In this document: positions 9,460 to 19,841 of the stretch, piece by piece
Numbering within the stretch: position 1 is the stretch's first letter
How the letters are laid out: each line of letters starts with the position of its first letter
NCBI RefSeq assembly: GCF_025118155.1
Contig: NW_026251388.1
Coordinates: 992,001-1,056,000 of the forward strand
DNA: 64,000 bases
Reading direction: 5' to 3'
Origin: Cokeromyces recurvatus
Taxonomy: Eukaryota; Mucoromycota; Mucoromycetes; Mucorales; Mucoraceae
Notes under the pieces: model-generated
The model's input: only the letters and a program-made list of their open reading frames with translations
Databases searched by the model: none
What the model was told of the DNA's origin: nothing
Position numbers and translations under genes: made by a program

Positions 9460-10716
9460 TTAAACTTCTAAAACTTTAGTTGCAGCTTTTCTCAATCTAT
9501 TCATAACAGCCATACCCTCTCTATCTTCAGGAATACCTTCAACAAATATAACATTAACAGATCGTCCATCTAATTCACGAAGACCTTTAAACATGCCACG
9601 AGCAACTTCTTCAGGGTGTCCATATCGACCCATTTGAAGAGAAATACATTTTGTTTGATCATCCACCATAGATATTGTTTCCCAAGTAGCCGTCTTTCCT
9701 TCTTGTGTTGTACGCAACATACCAATCTTGGACACAACCATGCCTGATGTTCGAATTGCATTCAATTCCTCTTTCCATGCTTTTTCAAAATTTTCCTCAA
9801 ATTCTTTGCTATCCCTTTTACGATCAATTAAGATCACCATGGCTTCCGGTGAATAATGTCTATATTTCATGCCTGGCGTTGTAGGTGCCATTTCTAATTC
9901 TTTATCTACAAAATCTTTTCTATATACCTGTAATTGCTCCATACCTTTGATTTCTTTGAGCTCTTCATATGTTAGACCTCCTGGTCGCAAAATAGCAGGT
10001 GGATTACGTAATCCATCTAATACAGTACTTTCAACACCCACATTGCATGATCCACCATCAAGAATGAACGGAATACGACCTTGAAGATCATGGTAGACAT
10101 GACTAGCTAGTGTAGGTGATGGCTTACCAGAAGAATTGGCAGAAGGTGCAGCTAAAGGAAATCCACAGGCTTCAATCAGGCTTCGAGCAACAGGATGTGA
10201 AGGAAAGCGAACAGCAACAGTAGGATGACCGCAGGTTACGGAATTGGGAATTAATTGGGAAGTAGGAAGAACGATGGTCAATGGTCCTGGCCAATGCTTA
10301 CGAATAATTGGTAAATAAACTTCAGGAATTGTGTTGTCAGGTAAGATACTCTTTAACATGTTGATCGATGACACATGGACAATTAATGGGTTATCTTGAG
10401 GACGATTTTTAGCAGCAAAAATTTTTGAAACAGCATTTGCATCAAGTGCATTAGCAGCAAGACCATAGACAGTTTCTGTAGGAATACCAACTGCTTCACC
10501 TTTCTTTAACCACTCGACTGCTTTCTCAATGGCTAACTTATCGTTTTTGGTACTAATGACACTGTTCGCATTTAATTCAGAGAATTCATCAGTTCCTATG
10601 GACTTTTTAAAGGTAAAATTTTCTGGAACGACTTTTAATACTTGTGTATCAAACATAGTTGAATAAAAAGAGCGTTGAAAAAGATGTGTAGAAGCAGTCC
10701 TAAAAAGAAACTGCAT
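9460..10716 (-). CDS. SUA5: Threonylcarbamoyl-AMP synthase (Sua5/YrdC)
   Basis: Intronless, 418 aa. The enzyme makes threonylcarbamoyl-AMP from threonine, bicarbonate and ATP, the first step of t6A formation on ANN-decoding tRNAs. Seen: the YrdC fold with KKGEAVGIPTETVYGLAANA, KNRPQDNPLIVH, PSANSSGKPSPT and LDGGSCNVGVESTVLDG, then the Sua5 C-terminal domain introduced by TTPGMKYRHYSPEA. The first ATG (10716) adds 20 residues, MQFLFRTASTHLFQRSFYST, which look like a mitochondrial presequence. The second ATG (10656) would give a cytosolic form starting MFDTQVLKV. Dual targeting from two starts is known for human YRDC and is inferred here. It ends 162 bp from the stop of MIC12, with which it is convergent. 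Confidence 0.95.
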   Translation of the reverse strand: MQFLFRTASTHLFQRSFYSTMFDTQVLKVVPENFTFKKSIGTDEFSELNANSVISTKNDKLAIEKAVEWLKKGEAVGIPTETVYGLAANALDANAVSKIFAAKNRPQDNPLIVHVSSINMLKSILPDNTIPEVYLPIIRKHWPGPLTIVLPTSQLIPNSVTCGHPTVAVRFPSHPVARSLIEACGFPLAAPSANSSGKPSPTLASHVYHDLQGRIPFILDGGSCNVGVESTVLDGLRNPPAILRPGGLTYEELKEIKGMEQLQVYRKDFVDKELEMAPTTPGMKYRHYSPEAMVILIDRKRDSKEFEENFEKAWKEELNAIRTSGMVVSKIGMLRTTQEGKTATWETISMVDDQTKCISLQMGRYGHPEEVARGMFKGLRELDGRSVNVIFVEGIPEDREGMAVMNRLRKAATKVLEV

Positions 10717-12279
10717 TTAAGCTTGTCGCTAATAAATAAAACAAAAAAAAAATTCATTTATAGCTTGTTTGTCTCACTTTGATGGTTACACTATACCCTA
10801 AGCCACTAATAGTTGACCGACATTTTAGAAACTGTCCAATAAGAAACGAAAGTAAGTGTATTACAAATTTTAATTTCTTGTGGAGATAATTGTAAATCAG
10901 ATAAGAATTATCAACTTTATTTTTAATCTCTCTACATGCATTATAATTTAATAAAAGAAAAAACTAAAATAAAAAAGTTAACCCTAATATGTAATAAGCT
11001 CATATAAATAAAACACTTGAAAAAAGATTATTTTATATGAATGCATGTTAAGACTTATTCAAATAATATAATTATAGTCTTATTTCCAATAAAATTAGTG
11101 TGATAATAAATAGATTCATATTTTTTTTTTTTCGTTTAAATACATGTTTTAATATATTATCTCGAAAATATATATATGAGTATACCATTCAGTATTAAAA
11201 ATGCCGTTCTATATCCCTGTCTTCAACGAACTCTTCTTCTGACTTTATATGTAACATTAGTATTTCGTAGTAACTTCATATATATAATATAAAGCTACTA
11301 TTTATTATTATTATTTCTAAAACAAAAAAGGGCAAAATAATAAGATAATATAGTGACTATTTATTTCAAATATGAATATTTAAGGCGATATCCTAAAGTT
11401 AGAAAAGTATTTAATTACAATCGCTTAATATTTATTGTTATTAAGGAAGTGTCTAGTATCTTTGAAACCGTAGACTGTACTGCATTGCTATATTTAATAC
11501 CTTCAAATCCTATAGACTTGGTAAATTAGAAATGTGTAACCTGTGAATAACAATGCAATTATTTCATAACCAAGGTTTAAAATGAGACTCCATAAATGCA
11601 GAATTTATAATTGTCAGTATTAACTAGTACGAATATAAGCTAATGTTCATATACTCTTCTACACACAGTCTTTCAAAATCTAACCGAGGAATATATAAAA
11701 AGAACTAGTTTAGACACTACTCACAAACCTTGCATAGCCAAAGCATTTTAGATCAGTTAATGTTAAAGAATACTCAAGTAGTATTAGCTATATTGAAGCA
11801 TAATACGAATATTTATATATTCTTTGTTGAATTAAGTTGATGTATTTGCTGGTAGCATTGTAATCAATTTAGCTTATCTTATCAAATACCCTATGCATGA
11901 TTATTGACAAAATAATCTTTCACTCATTATCTTTTTATATCATTTTATCTCTAAATTCCAGGAATATTTTATATTTCTTCTTTTAAAAACACGGTTTCTA
12001 TAGTAAAACCATACTCTATTTTTAATATTCTTTGTTATCCATTCGTTAATTTCATCCTTTAAAATCGCTTTCACTACCATAATAACCTAAAAAAAAATAA
12101 AATAAAAGGGTCTTCAGCGACCATTAAATTAATCCAAGCAAAGTTAGTATACCATTCAACATGCTGTGCCCAAATAAAGGGGCTCAAAAATTAAAATATC
12201 CCGCATGCACTTTTTATAAAAAATAAATAAATACATATTTATTCATTTTTTCTTTTTTTGTATTAGGATATTGACAAAA
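10717..12279. other. Divergent intergenic region SUA5 / ERV46
   Basis: About 1.56 kb of AT-rich sequence separating two divergent genes, with short A- and T-runs. It must hold both promoters. I see no open frame, repeat or RNA gene in it. Confidence 0.5.
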
Positions 12280-13880
12280 ATGGTTTCTAAATCGTTTTTA
12301 AAACGATTTCGAAAACTAGATGCATATGCAAAGACGTTAGATGATTTTCGAGTTAGGACGGCAACTGGTGGCACAGGTAAAGGATAAAAAATAATGTAAA
12401 TCAAGCATTCATTAAAATTCTAAACGGATGTAAAAAAAAAAAAAAGTTACCTTAATTAGTTTTTTCATCATTATTTTACTTGTGCTTTTTGAAGTAACAA
12501 GGTATATGACGCCTATAATGAAGTCAGAAATCATTGTCGATGGTGGAAAAATGGTATATTTATTATAAAAAAAATCATAATATATTTGTCTAATCTAATG
12601 GTCTCTCCTTCTCTCTCTCTTTTTTTTTTTTTTTTTTTTTTTAAAAAAAAATAGGAAAAAATGCCAATTTCATTCGACATTACTTTTCCTCATCTGCCTT
12701 GTTACAGTAAAGTATTTATAATCATCTATTTTCACCATTAAGCTTACAAATTTGTAAATAGTGCTAAGTTTGGATATCATGGATGAAAGTGGTGAGCATA
12801 TTAGTGAATATGATCATGATGTATATAAAGAAAGACTTGATTCAAGTGGCAAAACTATTTTAAAGGAAAAATCAGACGGTAAAAAAAAAAAAAAGATATA
12901 TGATAATGGAACATAACAGTATATTGATACATCAAGTATAACAGATCCGCGAAACGAAGCAGCAAAATTAGTGTTAAATCATAACGGTGATTTACCCGAT
13001 AATTACTGTGGGCCATGTTATGGAGCAAATCCTGAAAATAAAGAAAATCCTTGTTGTAATACTTGTGAAGAAGTTAGACGTGCATATGCTGATATGGGTT
13101 GGAGTGGAGATGCTGATAAATTTGAACAGGTTATATTCTGTTTTTTGTTTTGTTTTTTTAAATATACAGATATATGTGTGTGTACTCACATTTCTAGTTA
13201 GTGCGTAAGAGAAGGATGGAAAGAAAAGACGACAGCACAATCAAGAGAAGGATGTCGTATGCATGGTACATTATCCGTTAATAAATTACGCGGTAATTTC
13301 CATTTCTCTGCTGGTAGAGCCTTTAGTCAAGGTGGTACTCATATTCATGATATGTCCCAATTCTTACATAATGAGTATAACCAAAACTTTATGCATGAAA
13401 TTCATCACTTACAATTTGGATCTCATGAATATAATTTACATAAGCAAAAGCGTACAAAATCAAGTACTCTTGTTCACCCTTTGGATAATACAAAATGGGG
13501 AAATATGCAAGGTAAATACATAAATATTCAACTAAGAGAAAATAGTAATAACTTTAAATGTAGCTGCCATGATGTATCAATACTTTATAAAAATTGTTCC
13601 TACTGAATTTGATTTCCTTAATGGTAAACAAACAAGAACTTTTCAATATTCGGTTAGTAAGCAAGATCAGTTAGTAACAAATGGTGGGGGACTTCCTGGT
13701 GTATTCTTCATGCTTGATCATTCGCCAATGCGTATCATTTACTCAGAATGGAGACCTACTCTTGGTAGCTTCTTAACTAGTCTATGCGCTATTGTTGGTG
13801 GTGTATTTAGTGTAGCTAGTATAATTGATAGTGCTCTTTATAGAGCTGAAAGGATATCCAAGCAAAGAAAACAATTATAA
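12280..13880 (+). CDS. ERV46: ER-Golgi cargo receptor Erv46/ERGIC3
   Basis: Seven exons: 12280-12376, 12447-12553, 12655-12706, 12762-12878, 12945-13129, 13202-13511 and 13564-13880, giving 394 aa. The N-terminus KSFLKRFRKLDAYAKTLDDF is the ERGIC N-terminal signature. It is followed by the first membrane helix, then ITFPHLPC and LSLDIMDESGE, the Cys-rich lumenal part (DNYCGPCYGA, NPCCNTCEEVRRAY, QSREGCRMHG), NKLRGNFHFSAG and the second helix near the C-terminus (GSFLTSLCAIVGGVFSVASI). Erv46 with Erv41 cycles in COPII and COPI vesicles and retrieves ER residents. The second intron-exon joint uses an acceptor directly after an A-run (AAAAAG at 12446); it is chosen because only that frame keeps GGTVTLISFFIIILL. 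The C-terminus is KQRKQL, without a classic KKXX. Confidence 0.93.
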
Positions 13881-14077
13881 TAAAGACATTCCCCCTTTTT
13901 TTCTAGGGAAATATAATTTGTGTCATTTGTTTAGCTTATTCCCACGTACATAAAATGGTAACTACGAAATGAATGTACAACAATAGTAATCATAAAATTG
14001 GTATGCCGATCACAATGATTTTTTTGTGTATACAAATATTTTTTTTCTATTTTTTTTTTTCTGTTTCTGTTTCTTTT

Positions 14078-14112
<35 letters not shown>

Positions 14113-14147
14113 TACATAAATTCACATTTGCTCGATTTAAATTTACT

Positions 14148-15176
14148 ATGGCCGCCATCACTGAAGCAACCTATAAAGCTAGTTCAGATTATCTCATTTC
14201 AAAATTGCCAGAAGATTTTCATACAGTTAAATTAGGTGTTATTTGTGGATCTGGTTTGGGTGGTTTAGTCGATACGATTGATCCAACAACCAAGGTCGAA
14301 TTTTTATATAAGGATATTCCTGGTTTTGTTGCTAGCACAGGTAATTAAAATACATCCTTTTCTTGTTCAATTGTCAAATTACATTTGATGATCTAATTAT
14401 CATTTATAGTTGTTGGACATGCGGGTAAACTTGTATTTGGTCATTTAGGAGAATCTCGCACACCTACTGTATTTATGGTAGGTCGTTATCATTTTTATGA
14501 AGGTTATACAATGCTTCAATGCACTTTCCCTGTTCGTGTGATGGCTCTTATGGGAATTCAGTATCTCATTGTTACAAATGCAGCTGGAGGACTTTCATCT
14601 GATCATAAAGTAGGAGATTTGATGATTATTAATGATCATTTTTCGATGCCCGGGATGGTAGGTAACAATCCACTTGTTGGACATAACTTTGATTCATTTG
14701 GCACCCGATTTCCCGCAGTTTCAGATGCTTATACATATGCACTTCGTAAATTAGCTTTTAAAGCTGCATTCGAAGTGGGAATCAAGACTGAAGATATTCG
14801 TGAAGGTGTCTATGCAATGGTTTCCGGGCCTAGTTTTGAAACTCGTGCCGAGGCTCGTTATTTGGCTACGATTGGTGCAGATGCAGTTGGCATGTCAACC
14901 GTACCTGAAGTTGTCATTGCCCGTCATGCGGGTATTAAAGTCTTGGGTATCAGTTTAATTACAAATGATGTAGTGAGAGCAAGGGGTAAAGATGCTAAAT
15001 TAGAAGTCTTGCAAGAAATGGGATTATCAACTGAAGTAGATCCTGAAGAAGACACCGAAAAATCATTTGCTAATCATGCAGAAGTTTTGGAAACAAGTGC
15101 AATGAGATCAAATGATTTGCAGCGTTTAGTTACCCGTTTCACTGATTTATTAGCTGAATCAACAAAAGAAAATTAA
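14148..15176 (+). CDS. PNP1: Purine nucleoside phosphorylase
   Basis: Two exons, 14148-14340 and 14410-15176, giving 319 aa. It is a trimeric-type PNP that cleaves inosine and guanosine with phosphate, in purine salvage. Seen motifs: LGVICGSGLGGL (phosphate loop), VVGHAGKLVFGHLGE, GRYHFYEGY, VTNAAGGL, and EGVYAMVSGPSFETRAEARY, followed by GADAVGMSTVPEVVIARH and SLITND. The base-binding Glu and Asn of the family are present in FETRAE and LITND. The gene starts just after a pyrimidine-rich tract, which several promoters in this window also show. The C-terminal tail LAESTKEN is short and charged. Confidence 0.95.
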
Positions 15177-15424
15177 TTTATATTGTAATGATATATATTA
15201 TTTCTATTTCATTATATTTATTGAATTATTCTTTGATACATTAGATGATAAAAAAATATCAAACAAAAAAAGTATAAAATTACGTAATTTCTTTATTTTC
15301 TTTTTTAAAAAAAATAGAATGTTTGTGTGCTATAATACATGTATATAAATCAAAGAATCACTAAGTTTAAAGATGTATTTTATTTAGTTTTATGCATGCA
15401 CATATTTTGCTCAAATGATGTCAC

Positions 15425-15428
<4 letters not shown>

Positions 15429-15469
<41 letters not shown>
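15429..15469 (+). repeat. A41 homopolymer
   Basis: An uninterrupted run of 41 A, downstream of PNP1 and just upstream of the LTR-like repeat fragment. Confidence 0.9.
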
Positions 15470-15470
<1 letters not shown>

Positions 15471-15553
15471 ATTAAAGTGCTGTATCCCTTTAGAAAAAGT
15501 ATCACACGACTCATGAAAAACAGTATCATACTTTTCAACAAAAAAAAAAAAAA

Positions 15554-15733
15554 GGTCGTAAAGCAGCCATCAAAACATTTAATGGAATAACATACAACCA
15601 GGTTGATGATCTGTTTCTTACGGGGCTCAGTGAAGCTTGGCACCGAGTCGCTGTAAATGTACGTGTTATAGAACAAGCTCTGGATATAAGCATAAGTAAT
15701 ATTATAATAGATGAATTACATAATAAAGGATAA
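15554..15733 (+). pseudogene. 3'-terminal coding fragment running into an LTR-like repeat
   Basis: A 60-codon open frame that starts right after an A-run, without a start codon, and stops at 15731-15733. It contains GRKAAIKTFNGITYNQVDDL and ends DELHNKG. Its composition is that of real protein. From 15664 the sequence belongs to the direct repeat also found at 22462, where the same frame (VIEQALDIS...DELHNKG) is kept open to its stop. It therefore looks like the tail of a transposon protein whose end overlaps the repeat. No family is recognised. Confidence 0.45.
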
Positions 15734-16223
15734 ACTATAAGCCTGAATATGAAATAAAACTCTGTACGTAACATCTTGTAAATAATATAAAACTTATTGA
15801 CATCCAATCGTCTAGATGTATCAATTATAAGACATCGTATCATTTCTACATATTTATTTTTGTAGCCTTGACAAAGGATTTAAGTCGTCTTTGATCCACT
15901 AAAATAGACATCAGGAACCTATATACCCAGATCAAACAATTTAAATCTTAAATCAGATTATTACAGCACCCAATATATAATCCATAAATCAGTCTCTTGA
16001 ATCAGCACAATGTATAGCTGAATACTAACACTGTTTCATGACTTGTCTTTTTTATAGTTATTTTTACTTCTTTGATTTAGGATCCATTAGTATAAATACA
16101 AGCAGTTATGTAGACACAAAATAGTCTTTATATCATTCTTTTTACATTGAATAAACAAGTCTCAAACTATACTTCCTTCTGTTCTCTTTCTCTTTATTTT
16201 CTTCTGTAAGTCATACCATCACA
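15664..16223 (+). repeat. LTR-like direct repeat, copy 1
   Basis: Begins TGTTATAGAACAAGC and ends CCATCACA, so it has TG...CA ends. It is repeated with moderate divergence and indels at 22462-23067. It contains a TATA-like TATAAATACAAGC near 16091 and an AATAAA near 16149, the layout expected of U3 and R in an LTR. The first 70 nt are coding. Bases before copy 1 (GTACG) and after copy 2 (TTACG) agree at 4 of 5, which could be a target-site duplication of one 7.4-kb element. The interior shows no gag-pol frame, however. Two solo LTRs are equally possible. Confidence 0.55.
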
Positions 16224-18184
16224 TTTACCACGCACATGATTTGAACACTCACTGCTGTTATAATTTTTGTCAATTATCCTCATATATGTGATAAACGACT
16301 TTAATGACTTCACTCAATAAAGTAAAGGATTATCCATATCAATTACATCCATTATATGGATTTTAGTTTCGTGCTGATTGGAGACTAGCAATTAAGAACT
16401 TATCAAAAGCTTCAGCATCTGTCATATTAGAGATACCCAATTTTAATTTTTAGAGACTTATGTGTACATTAATCAGAAATGAATGATATTTGTTTTAACG
16501 TTAGAATTCGTTCTGAAAACATCAAAAATAAAAATTGTCTTTTTTTTTATGTTTTAAAATACGCCCATAACTTTCATTTTAACGATATATAGCCTTGATC
16601 CATAGGTTCTTTGTCTTGTATAACCAAGTTTTGGTATTAAATATTTATCGTAGAATTCACTAAGGTAGTAGCAGATTTACCTATTTGATCATTGTCACAA
16701 CTCCTAAAGGTTTTTTAGCTCTCTACATTTCTTACCCAACTACCAATGTTAAAATGATTCATATATCTTCTATCATTTTTATCAGCTTTGGCCACTAAGT
16801 CAATATCCTTCCTTATTAAAGTAATTATTTTTAGTGTTGGATAGCTTATGTGATGTATCAGCTATAACAAGTCTGCCATCAGTTTCATACTATTTTTTGC
16901 GCTATCGATCCTTCTTTGTGTCCTCATCATTAAAAATTTGCTATTTATTTTATATTATTGTTGTTGTTTTTTAATTTGTTAAATTTAATAATATCTTCTT
17001 TGTTTGTCAATTCTTTACATAATATTTCTTCTATTTCAAGTCTTTGAGTATAACCACACAAGTAGTTTATACTATTCCCTTACTGTTACATATTATAATT
17101 TACAAGTATTCTGTAACCGCAACAAGTATGACAGTGGTTCTAAATAAATAATGTGTAACTTTTTATAGCAATTGTACTACACAATACGTATTAACTTTAG
17201 AGCCCATCCTCCCTTTTTCATTTTTTTTTTTATTTTATATGAGAAAAAAAAATTATTGAAGAGGAAGTCCTTTATAGTGTAGAGGTGGATTAGATTCTGT
17301 TCTTGTTTGCTTCTACTACAGCCGTGTTACTCCCAGGAATTCTCTCAATGCTGCGGGCTTTCCTCTCTTGCATGGTAGGAAATTTCCCCGCGATTTAACA
17401 ACATCTTTTTATCGACCTCCATTGAAGGCCTGGTGTTGAACATTGGATCCTGGAAGGTAGCATGTTATCATTAAAGCTCAGAACTAACCCCGATTTTATT
17501 ATTAAATCACTCCCATCTACAGCTAACAAAGTTCATCTCTCCATGATCGCCGCTTGGCCAACAGAAAGGCGCTACCCTTTCCGATCAAGTTATTTTATTT
17601 ACCACAATTTTTTTGTTTATAAACCCAAGATTTTAGGTGTAGTTGCTGAGTTGTGGTATTCAAAAAAAATAAAATAAAAAAACATTTCCCTTTTATGCAT
17701 GCATATATTATAATCTCATATCATCAAACAATTTTTTTAATAAGAATTCAACGACCATCGAAATAAATAAGCATAGTCAGTGTCACTTACTCTTCCTTTA
17801 TTAATTTTAGATTTAAAGTACCTGGACAAATAGTATAAAGGAATGCGGCTTCAACTTATTTATGTATTATACTTTTTCATGTTACATGAACTTAAGGAAG
17901 TTGGTACACTCTACTGACAATACTAAATAGGATTATTCTGTCGTAACTAATACTTTTCTAATGCCTCTCTGACTATAGATATTCTTATATGAACACCTAA
18001 CTGTTAAAATCATAGATAAAACTGTAGTATTACTTGTAAAATATCAAATAATATAAAGACAAAAGAAAGTCAAGGAGAGCGAACAATAGTTCTAAAGTTA
18101 ATATTTTTTATTTAGCTATTTATAAGAATTGTTAAAGAAGTCTGACATAAGATGTGAATCAGAAAAGTGTTAGTTACTACCGAA
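16224..18184. other. Gene desert, part 1
   Basis: AT-rich with no intact gene. One island of higher GC, about 17265-17620, contains TAGTGTAGAGG, which fits the RNA polymerase III A-box pattern. I find no matching B-box, and no tRNA cloverleaf can be folded. A 71-codon open frame at 17462-17677 lies in it and is not recognised. Confidence 0.4.
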
Positions 18185-18304
18185 TAAGATATGTTGTAGA
18201 TAACGAAGTGTTGGAGGTTTTTAATATTATTTGATGGAGTGGATCAAGAGAGTTTTTCAGGGGAATCTAGATAGAATTCCTTGATCCGCTTGTTTAATCA
18301 AGGT
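18185..18304 (+). repeat. Short dispersed repeat, copy 1
   Basis: Shares AAGATATGTTGTAGATAACGA and GAATTCCTTGATCCGCTTGT with about 20509-20554; copy 2 has one T for C and an internal deletion of about 70 bp. Its inner end forms a 7-bp stem, CCTTGAT ... ATCAAGG. It may be a miniature element. Confidence 0.45.
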
Positions 18305-19766
18305 ACATAACATTATAAGTCAGTTCATGACAAAATGTATAAATGCAGATTATTTTTTATTTTTTTAAAAGAAAGAAACAAGGTGTACATTACCGCTGTT
18401 GAAAGGGTCTATTCTCTCAAAAGGATTACCCACGAACGATATTTGCTAGTTGGCTAACTTCATGCGTCTATTTCATACAATAATTAGTCATCTTATCAGC
18501 TTAAGTATGGCACGTTGTATTTAGATTGATTTCTGTCATATTGTTTGGATTAAACATACTTCATATGCTTGTCAGAAAAGAAAAGAAAACAAAAGAAAAA
18601 AGGTTCATGTAGTCATTACCAAAAAGTATATGTGTATATATGTACATGTAATGGGCTACTTATTATGTTTGCTTACTTTTTCTTAGAGAGTATAGCAGAA
18701 ATGTGAAACTCACTTAAATTCTTTGGCACGTCAAAGTTACGTTATTATTAGGTATATCAAATACATCTTCGTTAAAGTACTGTTGTTGTAGCGTTCTCTT
18801 CCCTACTTTCTTTTATGTACACTGTATTTCAGTAATGGTATTAAAGTCGTTTAACAATTTACTATGTAGATTCTTTTTTTTTTTATAATCCTAATGATGT
18901 TAATATACTCATACTTTTTGTTTTTCAGTAGAAAACTAGTGCAAAGTAATGTTCGTTATCATAATAAAGAAATAAAGAAAGAAAGAAAGAAAAAGGAGAT
19001 TAATAAGGGACATTAGAACATCATTTACCTTCGTTTGCTAATGACTGTCGTTGAGAAATAGGTTGCTCGAGAAAAGAATCAAAAGTTGTTTCTACATTAG
19101 AAATAGCTTGCTTAAATATCTACTCCCATTTTGAAGTAGTTTCACTAAAACCAAAGAAACTACTCATTATTAAATCATTTAAACGCTTTATATGAATGGG
19201 ATTTCAAAAAAAAAAAAAAAAAAAAGAAATATGTAATATAAGTTTTAGGAAAAGCGGAAATTAAGTCTCTTTTTCAATATCCTTAATATATTGTACTCAT
19301 CTTAGTTAATTTTTGATAATTTGATTGTAAAGGAAGAATAATAATCATGATAGTTTCTCTGATAAAATATTAGTCAATAGTTTACATAATCACTACTACA
19401 TTACATCTTATATCTCCTATATTATTTAAGTCAATTATTTTATAACTTCTCTACTTGTTTTTATACTTCTTAAAGTCAATTTGGAGCAAAAAAATATTTT
19501 ATTATACAAACAATAGTTAAAGAAGGCACAATATTATTAAAAGACGCGTAAAAAAAAAGATATATTTATTTATTGTATTTTATTTTCATTTTTATTTCAT
19601 ATATAAAAAAGTGAATCCCCAATTCGTCAACAGTAAAAATAATATTTACTGCAGTCCAAAGGTGGCCGCGTGGAGGCTAGGATTCTTTGCACCTTCTTTG
19701 TTCTTGTATTTTTTATTTTTACTAGGAGGTTAGAAAAAACCCACAGCTAGCACAATATGTAACGCC
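18305..19766. other. Gene desert, part 2
   Basis: AT-rich sequence with short A- and T-runs and a GAAA microsatellite near 18970. A higher-GC island begins at about 19650 (GTGGCCGCGTGGAGGC). No gene is seen. Confidence 0.4.
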
Positions 19767-19841
19767 CTCTGAATCAACAAGATACCCTACAATGTCCTCC
19801 TAATTCAAGGAGGGCAAGATAGGGTGTCTTCCTCATCAGAG
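19767..19841 (+). ncRNA. Long imperfect hairpin, candidate structured RNA
   Basis: Three stacked helices can be paired: CTCTGA (19767-19772) with TCAGAG (19836-19841); GATACCCTA (19781-19789) with TAGGGTGTC (19820-19828, one G-T); CCTCCT (19796-19801) with AGGAGG (19808-19813) around a 6-nt loop. The segment lies in an island of higher GC than the surrounding desert. It could be a structured transcript, a small-RNA precursor or the end of a dead foldback element. No known RNA family is recognised. Confidence 0.35.

Noticed and set aside
12987..13523. Alternative plus-strand frames over ERV46 exons 5-6
   Set aside because: Only the frame giving NYCGPCYGA, QSREGC and NKLRGNFHFS matches the Erv46 family and joins with correct splice phase.
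15339..15676. Open frames made of Lys or Phe runs on both strands (also at 14026, 726, 55227 and similar)
   Set aside because: They are translations of A or T homopolymers with no family or splice support.
17268..17340. tRNA-Glu/Asp-like start TCCTTTATAGTGTAGAGG
   Set aside because: No complementary acceptor 3' strand, no T-loop or B-box, no anticodon arm.
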